From Blasia pusilla (lineage: Eukaryota > Marchantiophyta > Marchantiopsida > Blasiales), in contig CM114272.1 of assembly GCA_050084515.1 (NCBI GenBank), positions 24,118,001 through 24,182,000 of the forward strand: DNA of 64,000 nt, read 5' to 3'. This document shows, in pieces, positions 47,152 to 59,278 of the stretch; the stretch's first letter is position 1, and every line of letters starts with the position of its first letter. Position numbers and translations under genes: made by a program. Under the pieces are notes generated by a model, which did no database searches, was not told where the DNA came from, and was given only the letters and a program-made list of their open reading frames with translations.

Positions 47152-47276
47152 CGTGCGCATACACTTCGCTACACAACATACATCGTTGTCGACAAACATA
47201 CACACAAACACGCATGATCCCATGCTAACTCATGGTATCCAAACAACGAGATAAGAAGTATCAAAATATCTCCAAT
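47152..47276 (-). repeat. Short terminal repeat S, inner copy, next to the polypurine tract
   Basis: On the - strand it follows AGCTAGGGGGGCA (about 47287-47275), the same purine tract that precedes the S-like end of copy 1 at 17383. It ends ...TATGCGCA, then CGATAGT, then the core. Confidence 0.8.
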
Positions 47277-47458
47277 TGCCCCCCTAGCTGGTGTTAGGTC
47301 CCTCTAACTCCAGATAGCCATCTATCCCTACCTACCATGATATACATCTCTCAGACGCTAAGAGCAAAAAGGTCGGTTGCTCATGCGGCCCAATCGTTAG
47401 TCGCCTCCTTGTCATCCATATCACAAACACAAGTTGGAATCTAAAACTACCTACTCTA

Positions 47459-47596
47459 TGTAAATCTGGGACATATCCATCATCCTTGAGGAACCCTAGT
47501 GAGAGATGGCATCAGACATGCCATATGCCATCCTCTCGAACATCCATCACAGACTAGCATAGTGGCTGCACCACATCCGGAACCACACAACATACA
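47459..47596 (-). pseudogene. PHD finger at the integrase C-terminus (copy 2)
   Basis: Ligand order: C-x2-C (CMLC), x11, C-x2-C (CDGC), x4, H-x2-C (GWHMAC), x14, C-x2-F (WICPRF). This is a C4-H-C3 PHD signature with the WxC Trp. The last Cys is Phe and one TGA precedes WICP. It follows VLLLEGCDSMVWEDHVSNC and DPSLAIVPACL, with a stop (TGA) just before the first Cys. Copy 1 has the same domain at the same place, and each copy keeps the ligand the other has lost. Confidence 0.8.
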
Positions 47597-48600
47597 TCAC
47601 AAGCATGCAGGAACTATTGCTAAGCTCGGATCAATTGTATCATCAATTTTTGGAAGATGACATGACGCACAATTACTTACATGGTCCTCCCAAACCATAC
47701 TATCGCATCCCTCCAATAAGAGAACATCGGATGGCAAAATCTCACGCACTCTCAAGATGGTGCGCCCTGCAGTCATATCCAACATCGTAGGTGCCGTCTA
47801 CTGCAAGTAGACAAAGTCTCCCTGATGAAACCTCCGGATAGTAGGTTGATAGCCATCTCCCCGAATATATCCCGATGCTGCGCAATACCTCAATATATCC
47901 CGATGATGCGCAATCGCCAGGTTCTTAAACGTCATGGGCATCACTCTCCGAAACAACTCAGCCCTTTGAGAACATGCTAGCATCCATACATCAGGGTCAT
48001 CAAGGTTCAACACCTCACCAACATCTCGACGAGTGGCCGTAGGTAAATCTGGCTCTCGGCCATAAAGCAGCAAGTACGGTGAGAAAGACGCTAATGATGC
48101 CTACTTGCTGAATCTGTATCCCATCGCCAACCACGGCAACTGAAGGTCCCAATCTCCTAGGTGACCTCTCTATAAGCAATACTTGGGTAATCCTCTCTTC
48201 ACCGTGTGCAAAACCCTCTCTGCTAGTCCATATGCCTCAGGATGATCTCGCAAAGTGGTGCGGTGGTCCATCAGCACCTGATCACACAAGGCCTTAACTA
48301 CCCGCAAAACTCTGTACCTTGGTGTGTCAACACCTTAGCTGGTATGCCGTAATGACTCAACACTCAATCTGGGAAGGCATACGCTACTCCCTCACTTGCT
48401 TTGTCAGGCAATGCAAACAACTCTATCCACTTCGAGAAGTGCTCGACCATCATCAACACATAACGAGTATGGCGCTCCGTCAAAGGCAAAGGTTTTGAAA
48501 AATCCAAACTCCATCTATAACCTAAACCCATGATTGAAAGTGGATGCAACTGTGGAGTCGGAGCATTGAACGATGCCCGAACTCGATCACACACCATGCA
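47597..48600 (-). pseudogene. Integrase of PHD-type gypsy element (copy 2)
   Basis: The core begins YRWSLDFSKPLPLTERH and MMVEHFSKWIELFALPDK (48530-48400). ALFR-type C-terminal parts follow: LLYGREPDLPTATRR, VMPMTFKNLAIAHHRD and RRFHQGDFVYLQ (48073-47798), then the DNA-binding tail VREILPSDVLLLEGC. A zinc-binding segment RHAHEELGHFGV ... CMVC lies just before (48745-48590). Several stops are present. Confidence 0.85.
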
Positions 48601-48754
48601 TCTAGCAACAAACTACCAAACGTCACCCTGCATGCCTTGCCGCCAATACAGAATCTGGAGCAAGTTGTACGTCCACGTCACTCCAAAATGACCCAACTCC
48701 TCGTGGGCATGACGCACCAAACGTGCACTTTGCAAAGGATGAGGGACTACACAC

Positions 48755-49250
48755 ACCCTCTAAAACTCAGCTGGGGTGTTCTTTAACCCAAATGGTAAGA
48801 ATCGCCATTGGTACAAACAATCCTTCCCGTGGGGATCGATGCCCCAAAATGCCGTCTTCTGCCTCTCTTCCAATCTGGTAGATAGTTGATGGTATCTGGC
48901 TCAAAGATCTAACAAACTGAAGACCTTTGCATGCCCAATAGCATCAAAGATCTCCTCACGGATGGGAATGGCATACCTTTCGAACTTCGTCTGCCGATTG
49001 ATAGGTCGGTAATCTCCACACATCCGTCTATCCGTCTAGTTGCCATGCATATTCTTCTCGACGAGCATGACAATGACACATGCATACTCTCCATGCAACA
49101 TCTCCACTAGTCCTGCTCCAACCAAGTCATGGCTCCTTCTCTGAATCAGAGCCCTCTCCATGTCACTGTACTTGTAGGGTCGTTGGAAGATCGACGTGTC
49201 ACTCGAAAACTCAATGCAAATCCCTAGACCCTTCAGCAACCCCAATCCTC
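48755..49250 (-). pseudogene. Reverse transcriptase, N-terminal part only (copy 2)
   Basis: FQRPYKYSDMERALIQR, CGDYRPINRQTKFERYAIP, FSLLDL.ARYHQL and FLPFGLKNTPAEF are typical gypsy RT blocks. Immediately after TPAEF the sequence jumps to RLVRHAHEELGHFGV, the integrase zinc domain. The YxDD catalytic block, the thumb and RNase H are missing, an internal deletion I estimate at roughly 1 kb. Confidence 0.85.
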
Positions 49251-50959
49251 CATGCTAAATGAAAAACAGCTCATATAACTCCTAAGGAATTGGTGTATCC
49301 GGCGTTGCTCTCCTCTTGTCAACTTAGGGCCCATATTTGGCTCCCAAATCTCCATCGTGACTACGATAGGACTCTCTGGCATGGGTGTAGGTAGTTGCTA
49401 TGGTGCAACCCCATCTTGGTAAATAGAACTCTCATCTCCACGTGCAATACCCGAAACCATGCTCAATGTTGTGGCTACCATCTCCTGGCGTACTTGCAAA
49501 ACATCCCAAGAAGTCAAAGGGTATCTCTCTCGATCACTCCTGGTATATCGATCTCCTCAAATCTCGCCCTCAACCATTGCCTCAACCGTCTCGATAGGCA
49601 TGGGGCTCACCAACGCAACAGTTGTGATCTGTCGCATCCTCAAACGACGTTGATAAGCCATTCCTAAGCTAAAAATCCATATAAAGCAGTTCAGGTCCAT
49701 CGCCCAACCCAAGATATGACGTCGTGATGCCTCTGATAGTGTTGGTACTTTCGTCACTCATGTAGGAAATCCCATCGCTCGCCCTCGCTCATCGTCGTTG
49801 GGCTCCACCAACCGATGTACCTGGTCATCCCAAACCCGGCCTCCTTGAATGCATAAGAAGCAGGAAAACTCACAAATGTGGGAAAGGCTGCTCGTGGCAT
49901 ACCAATCCTATTGACCACAGTCAGCGGCGGTCGATCATCGTGCCTCACTGCCAGTGATCGACGGCCCGGATCCAATATGCAATCCAACAACAACTGGGAG
50001 GGGCGCTCTACTCACGCACATGCCCTCTGCAACACCTTGTATGGTACCAAGTTGGTCCACCAAAGACACAGGCGGTGTGCTCTAGAACCTACACTCACTA
50101 CATCTAACAGCACTGCCGGGCCGATCAATGTGCGCACCTGAAGTGCACTCGTCACCACGCGGAACCTTGAATCGCCCAAAATTGGCACATTCTCCAGAAG
50201 GTACACGGGAGAACAAGATTTATGCTCCTATAAATGTTGTAAGATCCGCATCATCTCCCAAAACAACCTGGACCGCGAGTCAGCTAATCCGCTACCCCGT
50301 CGAGCACTCGACTAGCCCTGACACAGCCAACCAGCAGTGACCAAGTCTATGGTCCCTACCTGCTCCAAGTCGTGCGCCCACAGCAATGAAATATCCCTCG
50401 GTAGGGAACTCTGGTATAGCTGGATAGCGGACGCAGACAATAAGTCAGGAAAATAGAGGCGTAAATATCCCATATGGTGAAGTCAAGCGCGCCTCGCAAC
50501 ATCATCAATCTCCATATACAAGTACTGTTGCACGCGTACTCTTGCTTGCAAAATAGCAGCTAACCTAGTGTTGATCCTTCCAAAGAGACCCAACATCCGA
50601 ATACCCTCCTTTCAGATGCACCACACAATCGGGGTAGTGTCCAAAGGGGTCATAGTAGCACTCCTGGCTACCTCGGGTTCCTCTGACCCGTCACATTCTG
50701 ATGGAAACGTCTCGCTCCATGCGGTCTGCACATGCTCAGTGGGTAAGCGTCAAAGTTCCTCAGTCATGCCCCAAAGCGGCACCTCTCCTCCACGGAATGA
50801 TGTGGATACCATGACACTCCTCTCCATAGAAATTTCAAGAACATGACTATTCTCTACATGGACGTGTCCCTCAATCAAATCACTAGGCTATTGATGGCGC
50901 TGCTAAATGCTGCTAAGGTCGCCATCTCTCCTGGCTGTCGCTTGATCAATGCACCTGTG
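49251..50959 (-). other. Protease-RT connecting region of PHD-type gypsy element
   Basis: Coding-like on the - strand but with many frame breaks (for example GMPRAAFPTFVSFPASYAF at 49905-49849). I recognise no domain. Open frames on the + strand here are shadows. Confidence 0.5.
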
Positions 50960-51860
50960 AATCAAACGGGTAATGAGCTTAGGCACCCATCACCTTGCTG
51001 CCATCCTAGTTTGTAGCACGTTGACTCCTCCCAGTAATCCAGGGAAAAGCCCATCGGGTACAACATTGCTCCACCAACCAAGACATCGTAGGACTCTATA
51101 TCGGTCACTATCGCCTTGGCTCGCACCATGGACTCATCTGTAGGATGTCCCGCGGGAATCCTCACCATGACCTCCTATCGAGTGATATACTCTATGGTAC
51201 TCGCTCCACCCAAGGATGTCTGTATTCGGAATGGACAACACTCCACATCGGCTCTCGTCAAGCTCAATCCTCTGAATGCCACTTTCCCCAACATCAAGGG
51301 TTGCGCTTCTAAATCCAACAAGACGTGCTATGGACTAAAAGGTCTACCTCTTGGACTCACTAACTAGAAGACCTCTCCCCAATTATCCAGAAAAAAAATA
51401 CGAGGAGAAGCCATGGCACGCTCTATAGCGGGTCTAGCGGGCATCTCTGCCATCCTAACAGCCACAGCCTACCATGAATCTGACGTGGACGGCACGAGCA
51501 TCAACTCCAAGGGCAGGTCCATCACCCCCTCTACAATCACCTCTGAACGTGATGCAAGAACTCCAACTCCATGCTCACATAGCATAGCCACCAACCGGAA
51601 CACCTCGGCGGGCGTACCTCCCAACGTCGTAACATCGGAAGCATAAAACAGCGGAGCATGGTACACCATCGTGGCCATCCCCAACATCGTACTTGACACA
51701 TTCTCCTTGTGAGCATCAGCAATATGAGTCGTCAAACTCGCTTCTCCCATCGCCCTCCATGCCTACACACCAACAACATCACCAACTCTCCGGGAACTCT
51801 CATCAAGACCCATCGACGGGGTCCTCATCGCCTCGAACAATGTCAAGGACTAAGGAAGCC
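50960..51860 (-). pseudogene. Protease region of PHD-type gypsy element
   Basis: VRIPAGHPTDESMVRAKAI, VTDIESYDVLVGGAMLYPMG and FSLDYWEESTCYKLGWQ (51165-50965) match the region after the retropepsin active site in this type of element. The active-site DSGA was not located with confidence. Confidence 0.5.
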
Positions 51861-53525
51861 TGGCCTGTTTCTTGGCTTCCCCTCGTTGTGAATCCAACTC
51901 TACGGCTGCTCCACACATAAAAATTGCGGCGGCCTCCATTTGGGCAACCCCGCACATCCAACCATGATCCTCCATATCTCTAGCTGCTCCATAAGACGTC
52001 AATGCCACAGATCCGACATCGGGTAACCTCAATACCATAGCGGCAATCTGCTACTATAGCTCTTGTATCTGAGCAGCCATCCGAGCCTCATGCCCGGCAT
52101 CTCCCTCAACGCGTCTATGTGGTGGGACTCTACTTCCCCTAGGGGAACCTCCATCATCCCCTGAGGCGAATCCAACTCCTCGTCCCCCAATGGGACCACC
52201 TGGTGCACAACCTCTAGGCCCACCCGCACCAGCAACTCGCTCTGGTGCCCTCTTTGGTCCTCGGTCCAGACATAACTCAAGGTGCAAGCTAAAACACCAG
52301 GCGCAAGTGTGATCATACCTCTGACAATAGTCACATTGATAACCTCCTGGTGCAGCACCATCTCCTCTTCCATGCTCAGGCACACGACCATGATCCTGAC
52401 GAGTGGAATCACGCTGATGATGGACTCCATCACATGACCAACAAGTAATCGTAGGCGGTTGCTGCTGAGCCACATATGAAGGCGCAGGTCTCTATGGCAT
52501 GGCCTCCTGATATCCTCCCAGAGCTTGTGGTGCCATAGACCTATCTCGGAATCCACGTTGCTGCATTGGTGGTGCAGGCACTCGTGACTGCTCTTGCCCA
52601 AAACCCATGGTGGCTACACTTTCCTTTGCCATGTTGCGCTCAATGTTCTTGGCGGTCCTAAAAACATCTCTCAACGTAAGGGAGGTGTTCATAAGAAGCA
52701 TCCCCTCCCTCACCCGTGTGCCGCACGGTTCGGTCCAACATCGCGTATCATGATTGGATAGCTTGAGCCTCTGTCACTCGCTGAGTGACATTCATCAACC
52801 ATGGCAAGTGGGTGTAGGCCTCACGAAAACTCTCACCCAAGCGCCTCTAGAAGTCATGGATGCTCCGCATCTTCTCCGTCTGTACCCCTGCTAGCTCGCC
52901 CTCAACTCAATGAAGAACTCAACCACGGGGTTGAACCTAGGACGCACTCGACTAGACGATGCAACTGCTGGAGTGCAAGTCATCCTTCATACAACATCAT
53001 TAGTGGAGGAACCGTTTCTTGACTCCTCCTCCTCATATGGAAATGGCTTAGTCCATGACACATAGTATGGGTCAAAGTAGAGTCTTCAGGCCTCAATCTC
53101 ATGGGCATATCTCCGAGAGAACTCATGGTAATCGTCCATGTGTGCCCCCTCTAAATGCTAGAACATTCCGTTCCATGTTGTAAACGGGTTGAACTCTCTG
53201 GAGCTCCTAGCCCGTTGTAAGTCACACCAACTCCTATACTCCGCGATGAAGTCGTGTAACTCTAGTGCCTATAGCACCCAAAAATCTACGCGGTCTTCTA
53301 TCCCTCATCCATCTCGTACGCCCAACTGGTCGGACCATTCAACATCTGCGGTGGATCACTATCACACTCCTCTACACTCTCCCCCTCGTCTAAAGGTGAC
53401 ACATCATGAGATCGAGGTGATCACTCACGTGGAGACTCTTGAAACCTCGCACCACTCCGGGTAAACCCTCTAGAGCTACTCTTAGGTCCATCTCCTCCCC
53501 CCTCAAAGTCCCGAAAAGATGCCAT
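51861..53525 (-). pseudogene. Gag of PHD-type gypsy element (broken)
   Basis: Starts at ATG 53525 (MASFRDFEGGGDGPKSSSRG). The capsid-like region follows with stops (for example SIHDF.RRLGESFREAYTHL near 52860-52800). Two zinc knuckles lie at about 52443-52290: CWSCDGVHHQRDS, whose last Cys is Ser, and CDYCQRYDHTCAWC, an intact CX2CX4HX4C. A frame change separates the capsid part from the knuckles. Confidence 0.75.
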
Positions 53526-55375
53526 GATGACCCTCGTGCCCCTCTCACATGATCACTCTCAATCTCGCGAGTAATCACTCAATCACTCAATCCAACATGC
53601 GACACTCAATCTACACTCTCTCACTCAAATGTGTGTTGTGCGGCAACAAGCGGTGTGGTGCAAAAAATCGTCTATTGTCCTATCATCTCATCGATAGGAC
53701 ACACCCTCAAATTTTGGACATCCCACACAGGTCTATGTCCCCTAAACCCATACATCATCAATGCTCTCAACATCAACACGAAACCCAATATCCCCAAATA
53801 ACTTCCCAATATCCGGAAATTCCCTAACACATGCAAGGCAAAAGACCAAAATGGGTTACCTGACAACAAATGTCGATGTCACTCCTCAGCAACGACAAAC
53901 CTCGACCCCAACTTGGTCGTAAAGACAAACTCCTCCAAGGAGCAAGTCATACTCCTCTCGTACTGACAATGCTCAAATCTCCTCGATGTACGGTGCAGGT
54001 CCAGCGGTCCGATGCGGCACTCACGACACGGAACGGCTACAAATGGCATGACACTTGGGAATGGGATGCGGCACTTGGCGGCATACCCTCCTCAACAGCA
54101 AAACACATGCTCTGCTCCACAGTGATGGTGCAGCTCCTCGATCGAGACGGTGCGGTACGGCCACAAGCGGCACGGCGAGGAAATCGGCGGCGTGTTGCGG
54201 CTACGTGCGTCACAGCACGGTACTCAGTTGTTGTCAAGCGGATACCAATCACAACATAGCAAAGAGGAAAAGAAATGGTGACCTCATGACTCCAAAAAGG
54301 TCACGTGTCATCGCTGAGTGGCCAGTCCTCAATCGATCGATGTGTCAATGACGATTGAAAAAATCATAATCAACGGTATTGGACAATGGCCAATGATAAC
54401 TGACGGAAATGGTAAATTGATGGAGCTAGACAGTGGAGGACAGAAATTAATGGTGTCAACCCGGCGGACAAACGACACGGGACAGCAGCTCGGGATGGTC
54501 ATAACTTCATTGCAGGCCATAACTCTGTCGGAGGCTAGGTACGCGGTAGTAATGGCGTACAAGGTTTAGGTGCAACTACGGCAAGTAAGAGGTGGCGGCA
54601 GCAGGGCATCAGGAAGCGCAGCACAAGTGCACAGGCGGAAATTCATGGTCGCGCCTTATGGCAGTGAATATATTGGCGCCGAGCGGCCTGCACAGCGGCG
54701 AGATTGGGGTGCAGCGACCACACAAAGTTTTCACTGGAATACACTTCACCCCCGCAAGGACATGTGCCCTTGTCCTATCCACCTAAGTAAAAGGATTTTT
54801 ATTTTTTCTACTTCTCAAAAAGATTTCTACCGAAGGATTTTGGAAATTTCACTCACATGGTAGACATGGCAGCCCAACAAAAATTATCATAACTTTGTGC
54901 TCCAATCTCCAAATCCTACATTGTTTCTTCAACTGCGTAAAAAAATTCCCCATCTACAACCTCATTAAATTGGTTTCTTCATTGAATCTTCCACCAAAAA
55001 TTGACGGGGATTTTTGTGCAGCCCAACGTCTCTTTGTCCTACACAAAATTTGGCAACGCTTCTGCGCTGATTTCTCCCAACAAAAATATATAAACTATGA
55101 AAATACAAATCAACAAGATAGACAATGCTCTCAAGAGCACCGGCATGGGGCAACTCCTCCCCATACTAAATCCCTATAAAAAAATTGGGCAGCACTTCTG
55201 CGCGCCACTCTTCTACACGAAAAATCTACAAAGGAAACATCAAAAGTGAGCGGCTTTTGCTCCGATGAGCACTCCCATGAACTGCTAAATGGGGAATACG
55301 ATCCTCAACTTGCAAAACCAGCAAGTGACCAGTGAACTCCCCCATGAAGCTCTCTCACTCTCATTCTCTTTGTAA
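53526..55375 (-). other. Leader (5' untranslated) region of PHD-type gypsy element
   Basis: 1.85 kb between the 5' core repeat and the gag ATG. No domain recognised. I found no match to the usual tRNA-Met acceptor primer site just inside the repeat, so the primer is unknown. Confidence 0.5.
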
Positions 55376-55889
55376 ATCAAGATCCAATCTCTCTCAATAC
55401 CATAGCTCTCAAATGTGTGCACTCTCACATGTCTCTCTCAATGTCAAACCAAACCCACTCTCCTAATGCGAGGCTTGGGTTACACTCGCAAGGCAAGGGA
55501 CCATAGCTCCGCCGCCTTGTGCCAAGAGGTTCAACAAAGAGAGAATGAACTTTCAAGCTCTCTCTCTTGGAGGTATACCCCCTTCCCTCTCCCAAGCTCA
55601 CTCCTTGGTAACCTATGCTCGCATGTCACCTCCTTGACTCTTGACCTATTATAGCCGGTCAAAGGCCACTTCCCAAAGTGTAAAGTCAACTTTACCAAAC
55701 ATAGAAACTTACCCAAAATAGTAATTATATATATATGGCTCCATATGAGCCGAAACGAAGGGAAAACCTACTCTCTCAGGTTTCCCAGGACCTCAGCAGG
55801 TCATCCTCGACCTCTTGAGCATATCCTCGTCTACTCGAGAAGGCGCGCTACCACATCTCTCCGATCTATCCTAAAAAGTCATGACAAGG
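55376..55889 (-). repeat. Long terminal repeat 'core', 5' side copy
   Basis: Aligned with 46640-47146. It has a TATA-like CATATATATATAATT on the - strand, about 150 bases from the element start. Unlike the other end, no S repeat is attached on either side. Confidence 0.88.
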
Positions 55890-56560
55890 TTATCCAACTC
55901 CATGGGCATGGGTCCATTGTGGTTGTTCATGGAAGAAACCACCTCTTCTCCTCCTTCATATTCTATATTTTTCATGCTTTAGACATATGAAATTGCTTTA
56001 TTAATATCTCAAATAATTTCTTGACGCATATTCAACTTCAAGCCTCTTTTGAACGTATTGAAGGCTTTTGCCCCATTCATGTTACGGATTTATTTTTGTA
56101 AGTCATGAAACTCCTTGATGTAGTCTTCCATACTATCTTTCTACTCCAATATCCATAGTTTAATTCTAGCAGTGAGGATGAGACCCAAAACTTGGCAATT
56201 TTATATAGCCCTTGCTTCATCCCGTTCCATGTGATTTTCTCACCCATTTCAATCAAGGATCTCTCCCATCTTTGCTACCATGTCAATGCTCGATCTATTA
56301 ACCAAGATCCTACAAACATCCTTGCAATATGATCTTTGATGTTAAAAACATCAATGATCATATTTTTTCAACATCAATGATGAGTGCATTTCCATACGAG
56401 TGATCCAACCGTCTAATATCCCTATCACTCGACTTGCTTTATTCGGTTCTACCTTACATATCTTTATCATTTTTTAATATCAATGACACTTGGGCATTCA
56501 TCTCCACCACTCTCTATGTTGCAGAGGCCTCCAATACTCGTATTCTTAAGATAGCATGAC
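55890..56560 (-). pseudogene. Chromovirus gag body (decayed)
   Basis: Read leftwards: SSIDMVAKMGEILD-like, WERSLIEMGEKITWNGMKQG and FMTYKNKSVT-like segments resemble the helical capsid region of gypsy gag (...W..L...W...). GGFFHEQPQWTHAHGVG abuts the insertion at 55889. It is continuous across that insertion with 46510. Confidence 0.6.
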
Positions 56561-58970
56561 CAAGGTTGCACAGACATAAAATCTACATCCGTGGACTTAC
56601 GTCTGTCCCTAGGACAAACATGTCCGTACGAGATCAAGTACCTACAGTCTGCATTCGAGTTTGTCCCACTTGCAACATAGATATTAGAAGAAATATATGA
56701 TTTTTGTGACTAAACTTTAAATGAATGCTAAAAAGAACAACTCAAACTATGACTAAATGGTTTAGTCATTCATTTTAGGGTGATGCTACTTATCTAGTCA
56801 TTTGCCTATGACCCAAGTAGTTAACAATATGCTTTTGTCATAAACAAGTCATATCCCCTCACTTGTCCAATATTTGTGAGTTATGAATAACGAATTAACT
56901 TTAGGGATTTCATCCTTCAATCATGTGATGTTTTTCATTAATCTTGGGATATAATTTGTTTTAGCCATTGTGTTGTAGTGAAGCATTGAGGCACTTTTTC
57001 ACTGAGGCCCCAACACTTTCCAGAATAAATCTTGCATATGTTGTCATTTCAAGATCTAGAAGAATTCCAACATGGCATTGAATACCACTTCAAAATTATT
57101 TTAATTTTTATAATTTTTTCATATATTTTAATTTTTAATTAAAATATCTATTTTTCCTTTATAATTCCATTTGGTGGAAAAATATCCATACTTCTCCTTA
57201 AAATTTCCCCTTCATCTCAAAGTATATATATGAGAATATTTGTATGATTTAGTGTCTTTAAGCTAGTTTGAGTGATGGGTTAATGAGCGAGGAAGATCAA
57301 TCATATTTATGATAATTGTCTTTAAGTGCACATGTCACGAGCATTCCTCTTTGTATTTTCTTTATCTTCCCACTTTGATTGAGCTAAAAGTTGAAGGACT
57401 TGATATTTAGAAGACCATAGCTCTCCCATTTGAACGGTTTAGATCTTCTATCTAGTCTTCTATTTACTCTTATGTGTTGAGACAAGAATTAGGAAATCAT
57501 ATTTAAAGTTTGTGATTTTTAGTTTCCTCTTTGGATGGTCATTTTTTAGAGTATCTTTTTGGTTTGGTTTTTTGAGACTCGAGTGCATATTGTGACAAAG
57601 TCGCATGATTTATGCATTCCTTTTTGGAGAGAAGGATCAAAAAAGAAGGAAGTGAGAGAAATATGGGACTTTAAAGGGAATTGTTTCAAGTGTTGATTGT
57701 ATTTTTATCTTCATCTTGAGACATCATTATTTAAAAAAATTTACTAATTTTTAGAATCAAGAAATATCCATCCTCCAATACACAAATAATTGAATCAAAT
57801 TTTTTATTTTATACAAGATGGTTTAAAAAAATCCAATGATCAACTTTTGGAACCATTAGATTATTTTTAGGCTTTATATGATCCAATAAACTATCATATT
57901 ACATTATATGAATTATTTAGCTATTATTTTATATTAGATAATATTTTAAATCACTTGTTTCTTATTCTAAGTATGGATTTTTAGCTCTTAAAGACTTAAA
58001 AATAAATGATTATGAATGTAGGAATTATTTTTGAAACAAAATAATACAAGCATGGGTTTTAAAAAGAAAAAATCTGCAAAAAGGAAATTTTGATATTTCT
58101 AGATGTATTTGAATTTTTTGCATATATACATACAATGATGTGTGGGCTAGTGGTAGAAGATTCCACAATTGGCTTAATGGTGCACGTTCGAATCTTATCC
58201 AAGACATGTTTAGTAGACCAAGATGATGGATATAAGATGGGTTGCATGGATGGATGGAGTAAGTTGACGGATGGGATTAATGGATGAAAAGTGGATGGAG
58301 AAGGAGTTGATGGAAGGATGGAAGATGGGGTGCATGAACGGATGGGATGAATGGATGGAGTAAGAATGGACAAACAGGGGATGCGGCACATGGATGGAAG
58401 TAACGGATGGAGGGTACGACACACGGACGGAAATAATTGATGGAGGGATGTATAAACGGATAGAGGATGGGGCATATGGTTGGACGAAAATTTTTTTCAT
58501 GCAGTCCATGTCAACAAATCACTTGCCACATCATCTACAAGACATGACAATCATATTAAGATGAGTCATATTTTCATGTCATGTTAGAAAACCATGCTAG
58601 TCATTCAAATTATGTGAAAGGTATAACTTGGCTTTTGTATCTCTATGAATAACTAGTTATTTCTAGTCATTCATGGTGATAAATGATTCATATAAGTCAT
58701 AAAACCAAATCATAAAATGAAGGATATCTTCTAGTGAGATCCAAGCTCGGCCAGTCCGCACCCTATTTAAGAACTCGTCGCCCATTTTATGACATGTATA
58801 GGCCTGCCCTAAGCGTGCACACGGCGAGCTGTGGCATACGTAGGGCCTAGATATGGACGTGCCACGAGCCAATTTGGAGTTGGACGGACCAGTGCGGGCT
58901 ACATCACGACCGATTTTTTTCCCGCCTCCCGCCGTATGTCCATGGACATGTCTGTTTCTGTACAACGATG
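56561..58970. mobile_element. hAT-family DNA interrupting the chromovirus gag (one element or two remnants)
   Basis: Starts CAAGGTTGCACAGAC at 56561. Its first 80 bases match the ends at 60250 and 61630 (GGACTTACGTCTGTCC, GGACAAACATGTCCG). The far end, 58745-58970, resembles the GC-rich interior of the family and ends CATGGACATGTCTG...TACAACGATG. The 8 bases outside (AGCATGAC and GTCCTCAT) do not match, so I cannot say whether this is a single 2.4-kb insertion. The middle is AT-rich with no transposase. Confidence 0.5.
58230..58475 (+). repeat. GGATG-rich minisatellite
   Basis: Irregular tandem repeats of GGATGGATGGA, GATGGGAT and GGATGGAG over about 245 bp. The - strand Ser/His/Pro-rich open frames here are repeat shadows. 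Confidence 0.75.
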
Positions 58971-59025
58971 GTCCTCATTCTCTCTAGAAGTCAAAGCACT
59001 TATTATCTCCATCTCCCCCATTGGA

Positions 59026-59127
<102 letters not shown>

Positions 59128-59129
59128 TT

Positions 59130-59278
59130 TTTTTAATTGAAGCAACTTCTTGCATTGATTCTTGGACTTGGTTTTGACTTTGGTCAAATGCAACTCTCAA
59201 TACTCCCAATTCACGAAGTATATCCCTCAAAGTTTCTTCCATTGTAACTCCACCTTTCCCTTGACCCTTTTCTACCAT
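59130..59278 (-). pseudogene. Chromovirus gag N-terminus
   Basis: ATG at 59278 opens MVEKGQGKGGVTMEETLRDI, LRELGVLRVAFDQSQNQVQ and ESMQEVASIKK, a coiled-coil-like gag start. It is cut off by the (GA)n microsatellite (TC on +) and foreign DNA; gag resumes near 56560. Confidence 0.55.

Larger units (their letters stand above)
46517..55889 (-). mobile_element. Ty3/gypsy element of the PHD-finger family (copy 2), 9.4 kb, inserted in the chromovirus gag
   Basis: On the - strand: long terminal repeat 'core' (55889-55376), leader, gag from ATG 53525, protease, reverse transcriptase, integrase, PHD finger (47596-47459), polypurine tract, short repeat S (47276-47152), core again (47146-46640), S again (46638-46517). 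TTATCC occurs directly outside both ends (46511-46516 and 55890-55895) and is the probable 6-bp target duplication. The catalytic part of RT and all of RNase H are deleted near 48755, so this copy is not autonomous. Several stops are present; it is much better preserved than copy 1. Confidence 0.85.

Noticed and set aside
49080-54863. Numerous + strand open frames of 60-129 codons.
   Set aside because: They are complementary shadows of the - strand gypsy gag-pol; no + strand family motif was seen.
58059-58509. Two overlapping - strand open frames, Ser/His/Pro-rich, resembling a low-complexity protein.
   Set aside because: They are translations of the GGATG minisatellite.
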